The notes below the pieces were generated by a model that ran no database searches, was not told where the DNA came from, and was given only the letters and a program-made list of their open reading frames with translations. From NORP309 sp964352735 (lineage in GTDB: Bacteria > Pseudomonadota > Gammaproteobacteria > Xanthomonadales > Marinicellaceae): a DNA stretch of 64,000 nt. Each line of letters starts with the position of its first letter. Positions within the stretch are counted from its first letter, which is position 1. The translations under genes were made by a program, and so were the position numbers. The stretch is from contig CAYGTC010000017.1 in NCBI GenBank assembly GCA_964352735.1, positions 1 through 64,000 of the forward strand. The letters run 5' to 3'. This document shows, piece by piece, positions 25,791 through 35,738 of this stretch.

Positions 25791-27878
25791 ATGAATACTA
25801 TCAAATATTCAATTGTGTTGACCAGCTTGGTTTCAACCATTGTCTTTGCTGCTGAAGATGCCGTTGATAATCAAGTCGCTACACTTGAGAAAGCCATTGT
25901 CACTGCTGATTTACGTGATGATACATTACAAACAGAAACCTCAACCAGTTTGACAGTTCTTGATGCTGAAACTTTAGACAGGGCTGGCACTCAACATTTT
26001 GAAGATGTCATGAACTTGGTGCCTAACCTCAATTGGTCATCATCAACCAATCGACCGCGTTATTTCCAGATTCGCGGAATTGGCGAACGTTCACAATATG
26101 AAGGCGCACCGAATCCATCGGTCGGATTTGTTGTAGATGACATTGATTTCTCGGCATTAGGAGGGGTTGCCACATTATTTGATGTTGAACAAATTGAAGT
26201 GTTGCGTGGACCACAAGGTACCCGTTATGGTGCTAATGGTTTGGCGGGTTTAATCTATGTCAAAACACAAGCACCAGAATTTGATGACTCATATCGGTTG
26301 GAAACTTTAATTGGTGATGACGGGGATCGTTCGCTTGGTTTTCGTGCAACTGGAGGCTTGAGTGAAAATGCAGCATACCGTTTTGCCATTCAACAATACA
26401 GCGCCAACGGTTTCAGAAACAACGACTTCTTCAACACTGATGACACCAACGAGAGAGATGAATTTCTTGCCAGAGGTAAGGTTTTTTGGCAAATCAATGA
26501 TAGGCTCGACATCAATGCCACCTTATTAAAAGCCAACATTGACAATGGTTTTGATACTTTTGCACCAGAAAATACTTTTACGACACACACTGATGATCCG
26601 GGACGAGATAAACAAGACTCTACTGGCTTGGCGATTCGAGCGAATTGGCAAGGTGATGCTTTTAATGTATTAAGCATCAGTAGTTATATGAATGCTGATA
26701 TCAATTATTCATTTGATGGCGATTGGGGTAACGATATTTTTTGGGGTGAATTTTCACCTTATGATTTCACATCTGCCAATTTGCGTGAGCGCACCCATCT
26801 TTCTCAAGAGTTCAGGCTGTTGTCAAATGAGAACAGTCGTGTCTTTAATGAGACAACCGATTGGTTGGTCGGCTTGTATGTATTGGATATGGAAGAAGAC
26901 AACGACATTGAAGAATTCTTTAATGATGATTTATTCAGGCAACTCAACAGTGGCTTTGATGCCACTTCTGTAGCATTGTTTGCCCAATTTGATACAAGTT
27001 TATCCGAAAAAAACACCTTAACAACTGGATTGCGTTTTGAAAGGCGCAGTGCAAACTATCAAGACAGTAATGGCATAGATGTGTCTCCTACTGATAATAT
27101 GTGGGGTGGCCAGATTTCCTTGAATCATGAAATTTCTGAGTCATTGAATAGTTATGTCACATTAGCACGGGGTTATAAAGCTGGTGGATTTAATTTATCA
27201 ACCAGTGTTCCTGATGAATTAAGAGAGTATCAACCCGAGTCCTTATTGAACTTAGAGTCAGGCATCAAAGGGTATTTTCTTGACTATCAATTACAATGGA
27301 ATTTTTCTGCCTTTTATTCGAAAAGACGAGACATGCAAATCAGTACCTCTCGCCAGCTTGATCCCAATGACCCGCTCACATTTGTGTTCTTCACTGGCAA
27401 TGCAGCGACAGGAAGTAACTACGGTATTGAGACTGATTTCAACTATAAGCTAAACAGCAGCATTGATATTTTTGGTTCTTTAGGCTTGTTAAAAGCTGAG
27501 TTTGATGACTTTGTTACTACCGAAGGCAGTTTCAATGGCAGAGAGCAGGCCCATGCGCCCAGCTATAGTTTTTCTTTGGGTGCAGAGTACCACCACTTAA
27601 ATGGTTTTTTTGCTAGGGTTGATGCCTCAGGTAGAGACAGCTTCTTTTTCTCTGATTCTCATGACCAACAATCTAAATCCTACCAAACTTACAATCTGAG
27701 AATTGGCTATCAAAATGACGATTGGGCATTAACCCTGTGGGGCAATAATATTTTTGATAAGCGCTTTGCAACACGTGGGTTCTTCTTCGGGCTTGAGCCG
27801 CCTAATTTCGAAGATACATTGTATGTTCAACTCGGCTCACCTAGGCATTTGGGTGTCAGTTTTGATTATAACTTTTAA
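25791..27878 (+). CDS. TonB-dependent receptor, probably for thiamine
   Basis: A 695-residue outer-membrane receptor: signal peptide to about residue 20 (IVFAAED), a TonB-box-like segment (EKAIVTAD), a plug domain with FQIRGIGERS and QIEVLRGPQGTRYGANGLAGLIYVKT (about 85-165), then a barrel ending in Phe (VSFDYNF). The TPP riboswitch upstream and the four-base overlap with a PnuC-family gene point to uptake of thiamine or a precursor across the outer membrane. The ligand is inferred from this regulation, not from the barrel sequence. Confidence 0.9.
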   Translation: MNTIKYSIVLTSLVSTIVFAAEDAVDNQVATLEKAIVTADLRDDTLQTETSTSLTVLDAETLDRAGTQHFEDVMNLVPNLNWSSSTNRPRYFQIRGIGERSQYEGAPNPSVGFVVDDIDFSALGGVATLFDVEQIEVLRGPQGTRYGANGLAGLIYVKTQAPEFDDSYRLETLIGDDGDRSLGFRATGGLSENAAYRFAIQQYSANGFRNNDFFNTDDTNERDEFLARGKVFWQINDRLDINATLLKANIDNGFDTFAPENTFTTHTDDPGRDKQDSTGLAIRANWQGDAFNVLSISSYMNADINYSFDGDWGNDIFWGEFSPYDFTSANLRERTHLSQEFRLLSNENSRVFNETTDWLVGLYVLDMEEDNDIEEFFNDDLFRQLNSGFDATSVALFAQFDTSLSEKNTLTTGLRFERRSANYQDSNGIDVSPTDNMWGGQISLNHEISESLNSYVTLARGYKAGGFNLSTSVPDELREYQPESLLNLESGIKGYFLDYQLQWNFSAFYSKRRDMQISTSRQLDPNDPLTFVFFTGNAATGSNYGIETDFNYKLNSSIDIFGSLGLLKAEFDDFVTTEGSFNGREQAHAPSYSFSLGAEYHHLNGFFARVDASGRDSFFFSDSHDQQSKSYQTYNLRIGYQNDDWALTLWGNNIFDKRFATRGFFFGLEPPNFEDTLYVQLGSPRHLGVSFDYNF

Positions 27879-28480
27879 TGACTGATTTTTTTTACAACAT
27901 CAGTGAAGCCTTTTGGGCACAATCATGGTTAGAAATGGTCGCTGTGCTTTGTGCGTTGCTTTATCTGATATTGGTGGTCAAGGAGAATATTTGGTGCTGG
28001 TTTTTTGCATTTATCAGCACCGCTATTTTTATTTATCTGTTCTACCATGTTTCCTTGTTATCAGAGTCATTATTGAATGTGTATTATTTGTTCATGGCTA
28101 TTTATGGTTGGTGGCAATGGTTGGATGTTAAAGAACAGCCCTCTGTGCAGATACACCATTGGCCTTTAAAGAAACATCTGAGTATTATAATAATCACAGT
28201 GATACTGACACCGATCATTGGTTTTTTTATGAAAAATCTCGGTGCTTCATTTCCTTATATAGATGCGTTTGTGGCCATATTGGCAGTTATTGCCACCATG
28301 ATGGTTGCTTATAAAGTTTTTGAAAATTGGTATTATTGGTTACTGGTAGATGCGATTTCAATTTATCTGTTTTGGCAAAAGGGTTTGTATTTAACCGCTG
28401 TGCTTTTTGTCATTTATATCGCTTTGATTTTTGTGGGCATGAGACAATGGAAAAAAACAATGCAAACACAAACTGATTAG
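27878..28480 (+). CDS. pnuT: PnuC-family transporter, probable thiamine transporter PnuT
   Basis: A 200-residue inner-membrane protein with about seven helices and the aromatic-rich PnuC pattern (NVYYLFMAIYGWWQW, later ENWYYWLLVDAISIY). PnuC proteins carry uncharged vitamins by facilitated diffusion; phosphorylation inside the cell traps them. Its ATG overlaps the receptor stop (TAATG), so it is translated with the receptor under TPP control, which makes thiamine (PnuT) more likely than nicotinamide riboside. No thiamine kinase gene is adjacent. Confidence 0.88.
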   Translation: MTDFFYNISEAFWAQSWLEMVAVLCALLYLILVVKENIWCWFFAFISTAIFIYLFYHVSLLSESLLNVYYLFMAIYGWWQWLDVKEQPSVQIHHWPLKKHLSIIIITVILTPIIGFFMKNLGASFPYIDAFVAILAVIATMMVAYKVFENWYYWLLVDAISIYLFWQKGLYLTAVLFVIYIALIFVGMRQWKKTMQTQTD

Positions 28481-28546
28481 AATAAGTCTAAGGCGATCAC
28501 AGAGGGAATTGCGACCGCCTTGCATTACGAATCCCTTCATCAACAG

Positions 28547-29407
28547 TTAAAAAACACCTGCAAAAGTATTGCACTGTTGAATATCTCCAGTGCTCATGCC
28601 TCTTCTGAGCCACTCAACTCTTTGTTTCGAAGAACCATGGGTAAAGGATTCAACATTAACGCTTCTGCCTGCATTTCTTTGAAGGGTATCATCACCAATG
28701 GAAGCAGCTGCTTGCAAACCCTCTTCTACATCTCCTGCTTCAAGCCAGTTTTTTTCTTGTTGTGACAATGCTGCCCAAACACCCGCATAACAGTCTGCCT
28801 GTAATTCAAGCATGACTAAATATTTATTGGCATTAGCTGGGTCTTGTCTTTGCATTTGACGCATTTTTTTCTCAGTTCCAATAATATTTTGGATGTGGTG
28901 ACCAACTTCATGAGCAATCACATAAGCTTGAGCAAAATCACCTGGGGCACCCATGCGTTTGAGTTGGTTAAAAAAGCCAAGTGCCAGATACATTTTATTA
29001 TCTCCAGGGCAATAAAATGGTCCAGTACGTTCAGAATTAACGCCACATGCAGATTGTACATTGCCATCAAAAATCACCATGCCTGGTTTAATATAATTGG
29101 AGCCTCTTCTTCTGAATTCGGCAATCCAAGCATCTTCAGTGGAAGCTAAAATGGTGCTGGCAAATGCCGCAAGTTCTTGTTCAGCTGCAGATCGTTGAGT
29201 GGGTGAGGATTGGCTTGAGGAAACCTGTTGCGAACCACCTCCGACCATTTGAAACAATGTCAATGGGTTTTTTCCTGTTATTACTGAGGCAATGATAACC
29301 AATACAATGGTCACTATACTCATTTTACCGCCGCTTTTGACCATTTTGCCACCACGCCCACGCCTGTCTTCAACATTGCTGCTTTGTCTTTGACCTTTCC
29401 AACGCAT
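28547..29407 (-). CDS. Neutral zinc metallopeptidase, YpfJ family
   Basis: A 286-residue membrane-anchored protein. It begins MRWKGQRQSSNVEDRRG, has one N-terminal membrane helix (about 30-45) and a Ser/Gln-rich linker. The catalytic part includes CGVNSERTGPFYCPGD and the zinc motif HEVGHH, followed by ELQADCYAGVWA, where the Glu supplies the third ligand. These are family-defining motifs. Substrates are unknown; some members are linked to envelope stress. It is convergent with pnuT. Confidence 0.9.
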   Translation of the reverse strand: MRWKGQRQSSNVEDRRGRGGKMVKSGGKMSIVTIVLVIIASVITGKNPLTLFQMVGGGSQQVSSSQSSPTQRSAAEQELAAFASTILASTEDAWIAEFRRRGSNYIKPGMVIFDGNVQSACGVNSERTGPFYCPGDNKMYLALGFFNQLKRMGAPGDFAQAYVIAHEVGHHIQNIIGTEKKMRQMQRQDPANANKYLVMLELQADCYAGVWAALSQQEKNWLEAGDVEEGLQAAASIGDDTLQRNAGRSVNVESFTHGSSKQRVEWLRRGMSTGDIQQCNTFAGVF

Positions 29408-29515
29408 ATTACTCTTCTCTATTCTCTAAAAATTGGTATAACTTTAAGTATACCACATAAAAAAACACGGCTTTTTAAACTATTGTGTATTTTCAAGCGC
29501 TAATTGAACGATCAA

Positions 29516-30313
29516 CTACTCTTTGATCATCACTTTGGCCTTGGCCTTGGCTAATTGACTGAATTTTGACAGCTTTTTCTTTTTCAATGCATTTATGATT
29601 CCTGGTTTAACATCTTCCAATTTTGGCGGCTGCAATTTTCTTGTTGCTTCTAAATACACCACATGTGCGCCATACTCGCTGTTCAAAACATTGCTTAGAA
29701 CGGTGTTTTCTTCAGAAACAGGCAATACATTTCTAAAGCTTTCTGGCAATTGTCCCAATGTTACCCAGCCCAAATCACCGACACCTCTCATGCTTGTATT
29801 TTCTTTGAGGAACTGCTGTTGAATGATTTTATATGATTCAACTGAAGTGATTTTTTCACGTGTTTTGATGGCTTCAACCTCATCCTTATACAACAAATGA
29901 TGAACTTTAAATTGTATGCCCCCGGCTTGCTTATTTGCATTGGAGTATTCTTGTTGAATCTCACCATCTGTGATTTTATTATCCAGTAAATAGTCTGTGC
30001 GGGCATTATTAGCCATCGATCTGATTTGCAAATATTTAAGTGCATTGAGTTGTTCTCCAGTCATGGGCAGTTTCTTTTTCTTGGCAATATTTGCTATCGC
30101 TATTTCCTCTATTAGCACATCGAGAGCCTTATTAACTGTCTTTTCATTAGTATTGGTTATGCCATTGGTTTGTAAGTAAGCTTTCAACAAATCTGTAGTT
30201 ATCACCTCTTTACCAACCACAGCGATCACTTCAGATTCAGGCAGTTCTTGTGCTTGTTGTTGTTGGCAGGACATCAATGTTAAAGCAATAAGGATCAGTA
30301 CAATATTTTTCAT
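29516..30313 (-). CDS. Peptidyl-prolyl isomerase lipoprotein (PpiC/EpsD-like)
   Basis: A 265-residue lipoprotein with lipobox LMSC (Cys16). It has an N-terminal SurA-like helical domain (residues about 28-120) and a parvulin domain at about 125-240, seen as VHHLLYKDEVEAI, GDLGWVTLGQLP and SEYGAHVVYLE. It probably aids folding of exported proteins at the membrane. EpsD-type PPIases often accompany exopolysaccharide export genes, but none are here. A single gene flanked by divergent and same-strand unrelated genes. Confidence 0.82.
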   Translation of the reverse strand: MKNIVLILIALTLMSCQQQQAQELPESEVIAVVGKEVITTDLLKAYLQTNGITNTNEKTVNKALDVLIEEIAIANIAKKKKLPMTGEQLNALKYLQIRSMANNARTDYLLDNKITDGEIQQEYSNANKQAGGIQFKVHHLLYKDEVEAIKTREKITSVESYKIIQQQFLKENTSMRGVGDLGWVTLGQLPESFRNVLPVSEENTVLSNVLNSEYGAHVVYLEATRKLQPPKLEDVKPGIINALKKKKLSKFSQLAKAKAKVMIKE

Positions 30314-30586
30314 GAGCTTAAATAAATGTTAAAGCCCCATTATACCTTATGGATTGCGCTATTAATGAACAAAAAAGTCATGATTCAACGGTTTTCCATT
30401 ATTAACCCGCAGGGTTAATATCAATAAGAATTTACCATGAACGCATTGTTATTTCGCTCTGGGAAGCATTGAATAACATTATAGTTTAATGAAACCACAA
30501 TATTGGATCCCACAAACAATTGCAAAATAACTATCTTGAATGTGATTAATCGAATAAAATATGCCCTTTTTACTGATTGAGTTATC

Positions 30587-30937
30587 ATGACAAATATCAC
30601 CATTTATCACAATCCACGTTGTTCAAAATCCAGGCAAGCACTGGCAATATTGCATGAAAATGGTCATGAACCAGAAATCGTTAAATATTTACAGTCTCCT
30701 CCAAGTATTGAACAATTGCAGTACATTTTATCCGTATTAAAAATTCAACCCAGAGCATTGATGAGGAAAAATGAGGCTGAGTATAAAGCCAATAATATGG
30801 CCAATCCATCTTTATCAGATGAACAGTTAATTGAGCTGATGCACAAATTCCCCAAAGTGATTGAAAGGCCCATTGTTATCAATGGAGACAAAGTAGCCAT
30901 TGGCAGACCTCCTGAAAATATCCTGAAAATTATTTGA
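30587..30937 (+). CDS. arsC: ArsC-type arsenate reductase (glutaredoxin-dependent)
   Basis: A 116-residue thioredoxin-fold protein. The catalytic Cys12 lies in NPRCSKSR, and the arsenate-binding arginines of E. coli-type ArsC correspond to Arg58 (QPRALMRK), Arg93 (VIERPIV) and Arg106 (IGRPPE). It reduces arsenate to arsenite with glutathione/glutaredoxin. No arsB or arsR is adjacent, and such lone arsC genes are common in proteobacterial cores. It is followed closely by the WrbA-like gene in an apparent two-gene operon. Confidence 0.92.
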   Translation: MTNITIYHNPRCSKSRQALAILHENGHEPEIVKYLQSPPSIEQLQYILSVLKIQPRALMRKNEAEYKANNMANPSLSDEQLIELMHKFPKVIERPIVINGDKVAIGRPPENILKII

Positions 30938-30954
30938 TTACAAAAGGCCATATC

Positions 30955-31542
30955 ATGAAATCACAAACCACCATACTTATCGTTTATTATAGCAAAAATG
31001 GTAACACAGCAAAAATGGCTAAACTGATTGCCAGAGGTATTGAGTCACAACCGAATGCTAATGCCGTTATCCGAACGGTAAAATCCATTGGTGATGACAA
31101 TGCTGAATATTCTGACCCAATTGTCAATGAACAAGACTTGCGTAACTGTGACGGTTTAATACTGGGTTCGCCGGCCAGATTCGGTAATATGGCAGGACCT
31201 TTGAAACAGTTTGTTGACGAAACAGGCCTTGAGTGGTTTTCTGGTAGCCTCATCGACAAGCCTGCAGCCGTCTTTACCTCTAGCTCAAGTCTGCACGGTG
31301 GCCAAGAAACGACATTGCTGACCATGATGTTGCCCTTATTGCATCATGGTATGATACTTGTTGGATTGCCTTACAGTGAAAAGTCTCTGCATTTGACAGA
31401 AAGTGGTGGCACGCCTTATGGGGCAAGTCATTGGTCAGGCAATGATTCAGATCGTCAAATCGATAAACACGAAAAGAACTTATGTCTAGCACTTGGCAAG
31501 CGAGTTGCGGCCATTGCAATTAAGCAAAAAGCCGCACAATAA
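30955..31542 (+). CDS. wrbA: WrbA-like NAD(P)H:quinone oxidoreductase
   Basis: A 195-residue flavodoxin-fold protein with the FMN phosphate loop YYSKNGNTAKM, SPARFGNMAGPLKQF, and the SSLHGGQETT and GASHWSG segments characteristic of WrbA. It reduces quinones by two electrons to limit oxidative stress. The frame extends upstream to a TTG at 30934, but ATG 30955 gives the canonical N-terminus. Lies 17 bases after arsC. Confidence 0.9.
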   Translation: MKSQTTILIVYYSKNGNTAKMAKLIARGIESQPNANAVIRTVKSIGDDNAEYSDPIVNEQDLRNCDGLILGSPARFGNMAGPLKQFVDETGLEWFSGSLIDKPAAVFTSSSSLHGGQETTLLTMMLPLLHHGMILVGLPYSEKSLHLTESGGTPYGASHWSGNDSDRQIDKHEKNLCLALGKRVAAIAIKQKAAQ

Positions 31543-31550
31543 ACATTTTA

Positions 31551-32984
31551 CTATTGACCTTTTAAGCTTTTCTGTTTTACTTCAATTTGTTTTTGATAGT
31601 TTAAGCTGGCTTTTTCTTCATAGTGTTTTGCGGTACTTAACACAGACATGTTGCTCCATTGCTGACCCTCTAAAAGCCCTCCATAAATATTGGTTTTTGG
31701 AGATTGTGAATTGGCTATATAATAGAAACCCTCGCCGATCACCACACCATATGAGGGTGAATCAAATAATGGATGAGAGGATTCTATCGGCAAAACATTT
31801 TTAATGCTGACTTTATCTTCATTGAGTACAATTCGCATGACACGTTCTGGCTTAAAGCCACTTTGAATCATAATCAATCCATTGTCATCATAGATAAGGT
31901 CTGTTATTCCAACCAAACTCAATGTTTCTGAGTTACTGAAAATACCATTTTTTTGTTGTGCAATGTCAACAACAACTATGCCATGTTCAGCATCACTGAT
32001 ATACAGAATCTCGCCAGTCTCATCAGAGGTGATGCTGCGGAGGTTTTTATGTGTTTTAGCAGTAAAAGCCAATGCAATATCATTACTGTCTTTGGCCAAC
32101 TTTAAAACCACACCATTGATGACTCCTAAAATATACAAATCACCTTTACTGGTTAAATGAATGTCCTTAAAAAGTGTCGGTTTTTTATTGCCTGGAACTT
32201 TATATGCATTCAATAGCTTGCCAGTGCTTAATTGGTATTTAAAAATTCCTGACAAGCCAGCAGATTCACCATTAACTTTTCCAAATTGAGAAATCGCAGA
32301 ACTTGATACCCACATTACATCATTTTTTTCATCTGTTTCAATATCCAGAGTTGCCCATGGGCCGTTAATGCCACCTACAGTGGGATTTACTAAGGTGCTG
32401 ATTTCGCCATTACTTGCAGATATCTTAATGATTCTGCCATCTCTGATTGAGCCCATTAAAAAGGATTGGCTGTTACCGTCAAAGGCAATACTTTCAAACA
32501 ATAATCCACTGAAACTTTTATCAATGCTAAACGACTCAACACCGCCACCAAAATGTTGTCCATTGGCATCCATATTTTGCTTAATATAATCAAATACATT
32601 GTGAACACTGACGTTGTCAAAGTTTTTATTTTTCTCAAGATCAAAATATAAACCCTTTTTTTGCAAAGCAATCAAGCTATTGAAAGCTTTAGACTTCTCA
32701 TTATTCAATGAATAAGCTTCTGCCAGTTGGTATTCAAGAATCGGTACATGTGGTTTTATTGTCACTGCTTTTTCCATTGCAGCCATTAAACCAGGAAAGT
32801 TATCACTGCTTTTTGCTTCTCTTGCCAGTTTCAATAAAACCTTGATATCAGAGGCTTGATTAAGTCTCAGCTCAAAGTCTGTTGGGGGTTTTCCATCTAA
32901 AAATTGTGCTTGAAGATTGACACACAACATCATCAAACCAATCACTATTGTTTTTTTCATCTTTATCATTTGCAATATTCTCAA
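31551..32984 (-). CDS. Secreted TPR-like plus beta-propeller protein
   Basis: A 477-residue protein. The start may be ATG 32984 or ATG 32960 (MKKTIVIG), the latter giving a normal signal peptide ending near LQAQ. Residues about 35-125 are helical and TPR-like (LLKLAREAKSSDNFPGLMAAME). From about 150 the sequence has repeated SFLMGSIRDGRIIKIS-like blades, typical of NHL/SMP-30-type propellers. No catalytic residues can be assigned. Similar proteins are found beside hydrolase genes, but neighbours here give no clue. Probably periplasmic. Confidence 0.65.
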   Translation of the reverse strand: MRILQMIKMKKTIVIGLMMLCVNLQAQFLDGKPPTDFELRLNQASDIKVLLKLAREAKSSDNFPGLMAAMEKAVTIKPHVPILEYQLAEAYSLNNEKSKAFNSLIALQKKGLYFDLEKNKNFDNVSVHNVFDYIKQNMDANGQHFGGGVESFSIDKSFSGLLFESIAFDGNSQSFLMGSIRDGRIIKISASNGEISTLVNPTVGGINGPWATLDIETDEKNDVMWVSSSAISQFGKVNGESAGLSGIFKYQLSTGKLLNAYKVPGNKKPTLFKDIHLTSKGDLYILGVINGVVLKLAKDSNDIALAFTAKTHKNLRSITSDETGEILYISDAEHGIVVVDIAQQKNGIFSNSETLSLVGITDLIYDDNGLIMIQSGFKPERVMRIVLNEDKVSIKNVLPIESSHPLFDSPSYGVVIGEGFYYIANSQSPKTNIYGGLLEGQQWSNMSVLSTAKHYEEKASLNYQKQIEVKQKSLKGQ

Positions 32985-33370
32985 ATATATTCGGCCTTAT
33001 GACCAATGATGAACAAGAAGGTTCATATTGATCATCATCAATCATTATTATCTGCTCATGAGATTTGTTCATGGATGGCTGATATTAATGAAACATCAAG
33101 ATTACAGGCCATTACTCATTTTTAAAGAAACTTCAATACATATATAGAGAGCATGGTAAAAAATCTTTTAGATTAAGATGCACAATGTGAATCACACTGT
33201 CCATAGATACAATTTACAAAAATCCAACGGTTTCAATCATTTTTTACTGAGTGCCATTATTATGCTGAGGTCTCCCATTGTTTATAAAGGCGCCAATTGT
33301 ATCAGAGAAAGTTGTAATAAAATTACAATTAAGCATAAAATATACTGCTTAATAAAAAATACAATTCACT
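32985..33370. other. Intergenic region with no supported gene
   Basis: A 386-bp AT-rich region between a minus-strand gene and hemE. It must contain the promoters of both, but I see no unambiguous -35/-10 pair, hairpin or RNA gene. Short open frames within it lack ribosome sites and coding character. Confidence 0.5.
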
Positions 33371-34420
33371 ATGGCATTAAAAAATGATCTGCTGATCAGA
33401 ACACTGAATAAACAACAGACAGAAAGAACACCTGTATGGGTTATGCGTCAAGCAGGACGTTATTTACCTGAGTACCGTGAAGTCAGGGCAAAAGCTGGTG
33501 ACTTCATGACCATGGCACGAAACCCTGAAATGGTTTGCGAGGTTACTTTGCAGCCATTGAAAAGATTTCCTTTGGATGCAGTGATTATCTTTTCTGATAT
33601 TCTCACCATTCCAGATGCCATGGGTTTAGGGTTGTATTTTGTAACTGGAGAAGGGCCAAAATTCAAAAAGACCATTGCAACTGCACAAGATGTCGAAGAC
33701 ATTCCTGAAATTGATGTCAATACCGATCTCAAATACGTGATGGATGGTTTGTCGTTAACATCAAAAACCCTTGACGGCGCTGTGCCTTTGCTGGGCTTTG
33801 CTGGGTCACCATGGACATTGGCCACCTATATGATTGAAGGCGGAAGCTCAAAAAACTTTGCCAAGGCAAAGGCGTTTTTATTAAATCAGCCAGATGCCGC
33901 ACACTTGTTATTACAAAAATTGACAGATTGCACCATTGATTATTTGAATGCACAAATTGCCAGTGGAGCCAATGCCGTGCAAGTATTTGATTCATGGGGA
34001 GGCGCTTTGTCACCAGATATGTATGAAAAATTTTCTTTGGCTTATATGCAACAAATCGTTACTGGAGTTAAGAAGGTCAATCCCGATACTCCTGTTATAT
34101 TATTTTCCAAAGGCGTTCAATATAATCTCAGTAAAATGGCTGATAGTGGTGCCGATTGCTTGGGTGTTGATTGGACTACGGACCTTGCATTGGCGCACAA
34201 TTTGACCCAAGGAAAAGTCGCTTTACAGGGCAATCTTGATCCTTGTGTACTGTATGCTGATGATGCGGTGATTGAAAGTGAAGTAAAAAGGGTTTTAGAC
34301 TCGATTGGGCCAAACAATCCTCATGTATTCAATCTTGGTCATGGCATGCACCCAGATATGCAACCAGAAAAACTAGCGGTTATGATCAATGCGGTTAGAA
34401 AATATTCAGAGAAAGGTTGA
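33371..34420 (+). CDS. hemE: Uroporphyrinogen decarboxylase
   Basis: A 349-residue cytosolic TIM-barrel enzyme that removes the four acetate carboxyls of uroporphyrinogen III in haem synthesis. Signature PVWVMRQAGRYLPEYR near residue 21 holds the conserved arginines; the catalytic Asp is in FSDILTIPDAMG, and the second signature is GFAGSPWTLATYMIEGG. NLGHGMHPD is near the end. The length is typical. Followed six bases later by a Rieske protein gene. Confidence 0.97.
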   Translation: MALKNDLLIRTLNKQQTERTPVWVMRQAGRYLPEYREVRAKAGDFMTMARNPEMVCEVTLQPLKRFPLDAVIIFSDILTIPDAMGLGLYFVTGEGPKFKKTIATAQDVEDIPEIDVNTDLKYVMDGLSLTSKTLDGAVPLLGFAGSPWTLATYMIEGGSSKNFAKAKAFLLNQPDAAHLLLQKLTDCTIDYLNAQIASGANAVQVFDSWGGALSPDMYEKFSLAYMQQIVTGVKKVNPDTPVILFSKGVQYNLSKMADSGADCLGVDWTTDLALAHNLTQGKVALQGNLDPCVLYADDAVIESEVKRVLDSIGPNNPHVFNLGHGMHPDMQPEKLAVMINAVRKYSEKG

Positions 34421-34426
34421 TGCCCT

Positions 34427-34762
34427 ATGATTTGTAAGCTCGCCAATACTTCGGAAATCAAAAGCAATACTTGGTATGAATATACCTTAGAAACGAACAA
34501 TGGTCTTCAATCAATCATGCTGATTAAAAAAGGAGTCGAATATCATGGCTTTATCAACAGTTGTCCACACCAAAATAGGCGATTGGACTATGCGCAAGGC
34601 CAATTTTTAATCGAAGAAAACGGAAATATTATTTGCCCTGCTCATGGTGCTGAGTTTAACCCAGATGACGGGTCATGTATCAGCGGCCCTTGCAAAGGAC
34701 AGTCACTAGACTCTGTTCATATTCAAGTAAGTGAAGAAACAATTTTTGCAGTTATTCAATAA
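34427..34762 (+). CDS. Rieske [2Fe-2S] ferredoxin-like protein
   Basis: A 111-residue protein with both Rieske cluster boxes: CPHQNRRLDY (Cys-X-His) and CPAHGAEFN (Cys-X2-His), spaced as in small Rieske ferredoxins. It likely transfers electrons, but the partner oxygenase or reductase is not in the window. Tightly linked after hemE, and its 3' end overlaps the GtrA-family gene. Confidence 0.88.
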   Translation: MICKLANTSEIKSNTWYEYTLETNNGLQSIMLIKKGVEYHGFINSCPHQNRRLDYAQGQFLIEENGNIICPAHGAEFNPDDGSCISGPCKGQSLDSVHIQVSEETIFAVIQ

Positions 34763-35150
34763 TCGTCACATCGCTCTTTTGTGGCGATATGGTATTGTTG
34801 GTATCATAGCCAGCGTAATCCATTTTTGTGTGGCTTATGTATTTTATGAGTGGGTACATGTGCGATTTTTAATCGCACATTTTTTTGGCTTTTTATGTGG
34901 TCTTATTATTGCTTACTTTGGCCACTATTTTTATTCTTTTCGTGACAATGTGGCTCATACCAAACGTTTTCCAAAGTTTTTAATCACAACATCAGCGGCT
35001 TTGTTGTTGCATCAACTTGGTGCTTTGGTATTGGTCAAATATTTGCTGTTAGATTACTCAACACAAGTTTTACCTTTGCTGGTGGTTTCAGTACCTGTTA
35101 TTACATTTTTGTTGAATAAATTTTGGGTGTTTTCTGCCATTGAAAAATGA
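34731..35150 (+). CDS. GtrA-family membrane protein
   Basis: A 139-residue protein with four membrane helices and the GtrA pattern: RYGIVGIIASVIHF in helix 1, GLIIAYFGHYFYSFR between helices 2 and 3, and a terminal FLLNKFWVF. GtrA proteins are thought to move lipid-linked sugars across the membrane. It starts with GTG at 34731, inside the Rieske gene (32-base overlap). No glycosyltransferase gene is adjacent, so the sugar is unknown. Confidence 0.88.
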   Translation: MKKQFLQLFNNRHIALLWRYGIVGIIASVIHFCVAYVFYEWVHVRFLIAHFFGFLCGLIIAYFGHYFYSFRDNVAHTKRFPKFLITTSAALLLHQLGALVLVKYLLLDYSTQVLPLLVVSVPVITFLLNKFWVFSAIEK

Positions 35151-35396
35151 TAAGAGTAAGCGTTAATATCAAAGGGTCTGAAACAGTACCCTTGCTTTAA
35201 TGCCTTTTCACTGGGTTCATTTGTAGGTATAAATATTTTCATGTTCATCTGTGCTGTTTGGAAAGTTTTACTATAATCTGTATTTATGTCCAAGTTATGG
35301 CCCAATGCTGATTTATTATAGTGACTTTTATCAAATGATGATTTACTATATTAGATAGATGAAATATTATAAATTGGATCAAAACTACAGCTAAAT

Positions 35397-35738
35397 ATGG
35401 GAAAAAATCACACTCAAGAATCTTCTTTTTTGGAGTTAAAGGAACATGCAGCGAAAGCGGCACGAATGCTCAAAACACTATCAAGTGAATCACGTCTTAT
35501 GATTTTATGTGCCCTCGAGGAAAAAGAATATTCAGTAACCGAGCTGCACAATCAAGTGGGTTTAAGTCAATCTGCATTGAGTCAGCACTTGGCGACATTG
35601 AGACATGAAGGCATGGTCAAAACCAGAAGAGAGTCTCAAGTGATCTTTTATTCATTGGCACAAAATAAAACATCACGTATTATAGAAGTGCTCAGTGATT
35701 TGTATTGTCCATCAAAAAATGACAAAAAATGTCTTTGA
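35397..35738 (+). CDS. ArsR/SmtB-family transcriptional regulator
   Basis: A 113-residue winged-helix repressor: LKTLSSESRLMILCALEE, recognition helix region QVGLSQSALSQHLATLRHEGMV, and RRESQVIFYSL wing. The classical ArsR CVC metal box in helix 3 is not present; only Cys in LMILCAL and a C-terminal CPSKNDKKC pair remain, so sensing may involve the tail cysteines or thiol oxidation. Located near a MerC-like gene (opposite strand), which might be its target. Confidence 0.88.
   Translation: MGKNHTQESSFLELKEHAAKAARMLKTLSSESRLMILCALEEKEYSVTELHNQVGLSQSALSQHLATLRHEGMVKTRRESQVIFYSLAQNKTSRIIEVLSDLYCPSKNDKKCL

Noticed and set aside
33178..33387. 69-residue open frame overlapping the hemE start
   Set aside because: No ribosome site and odd composition; it runs into hemE in another frame.
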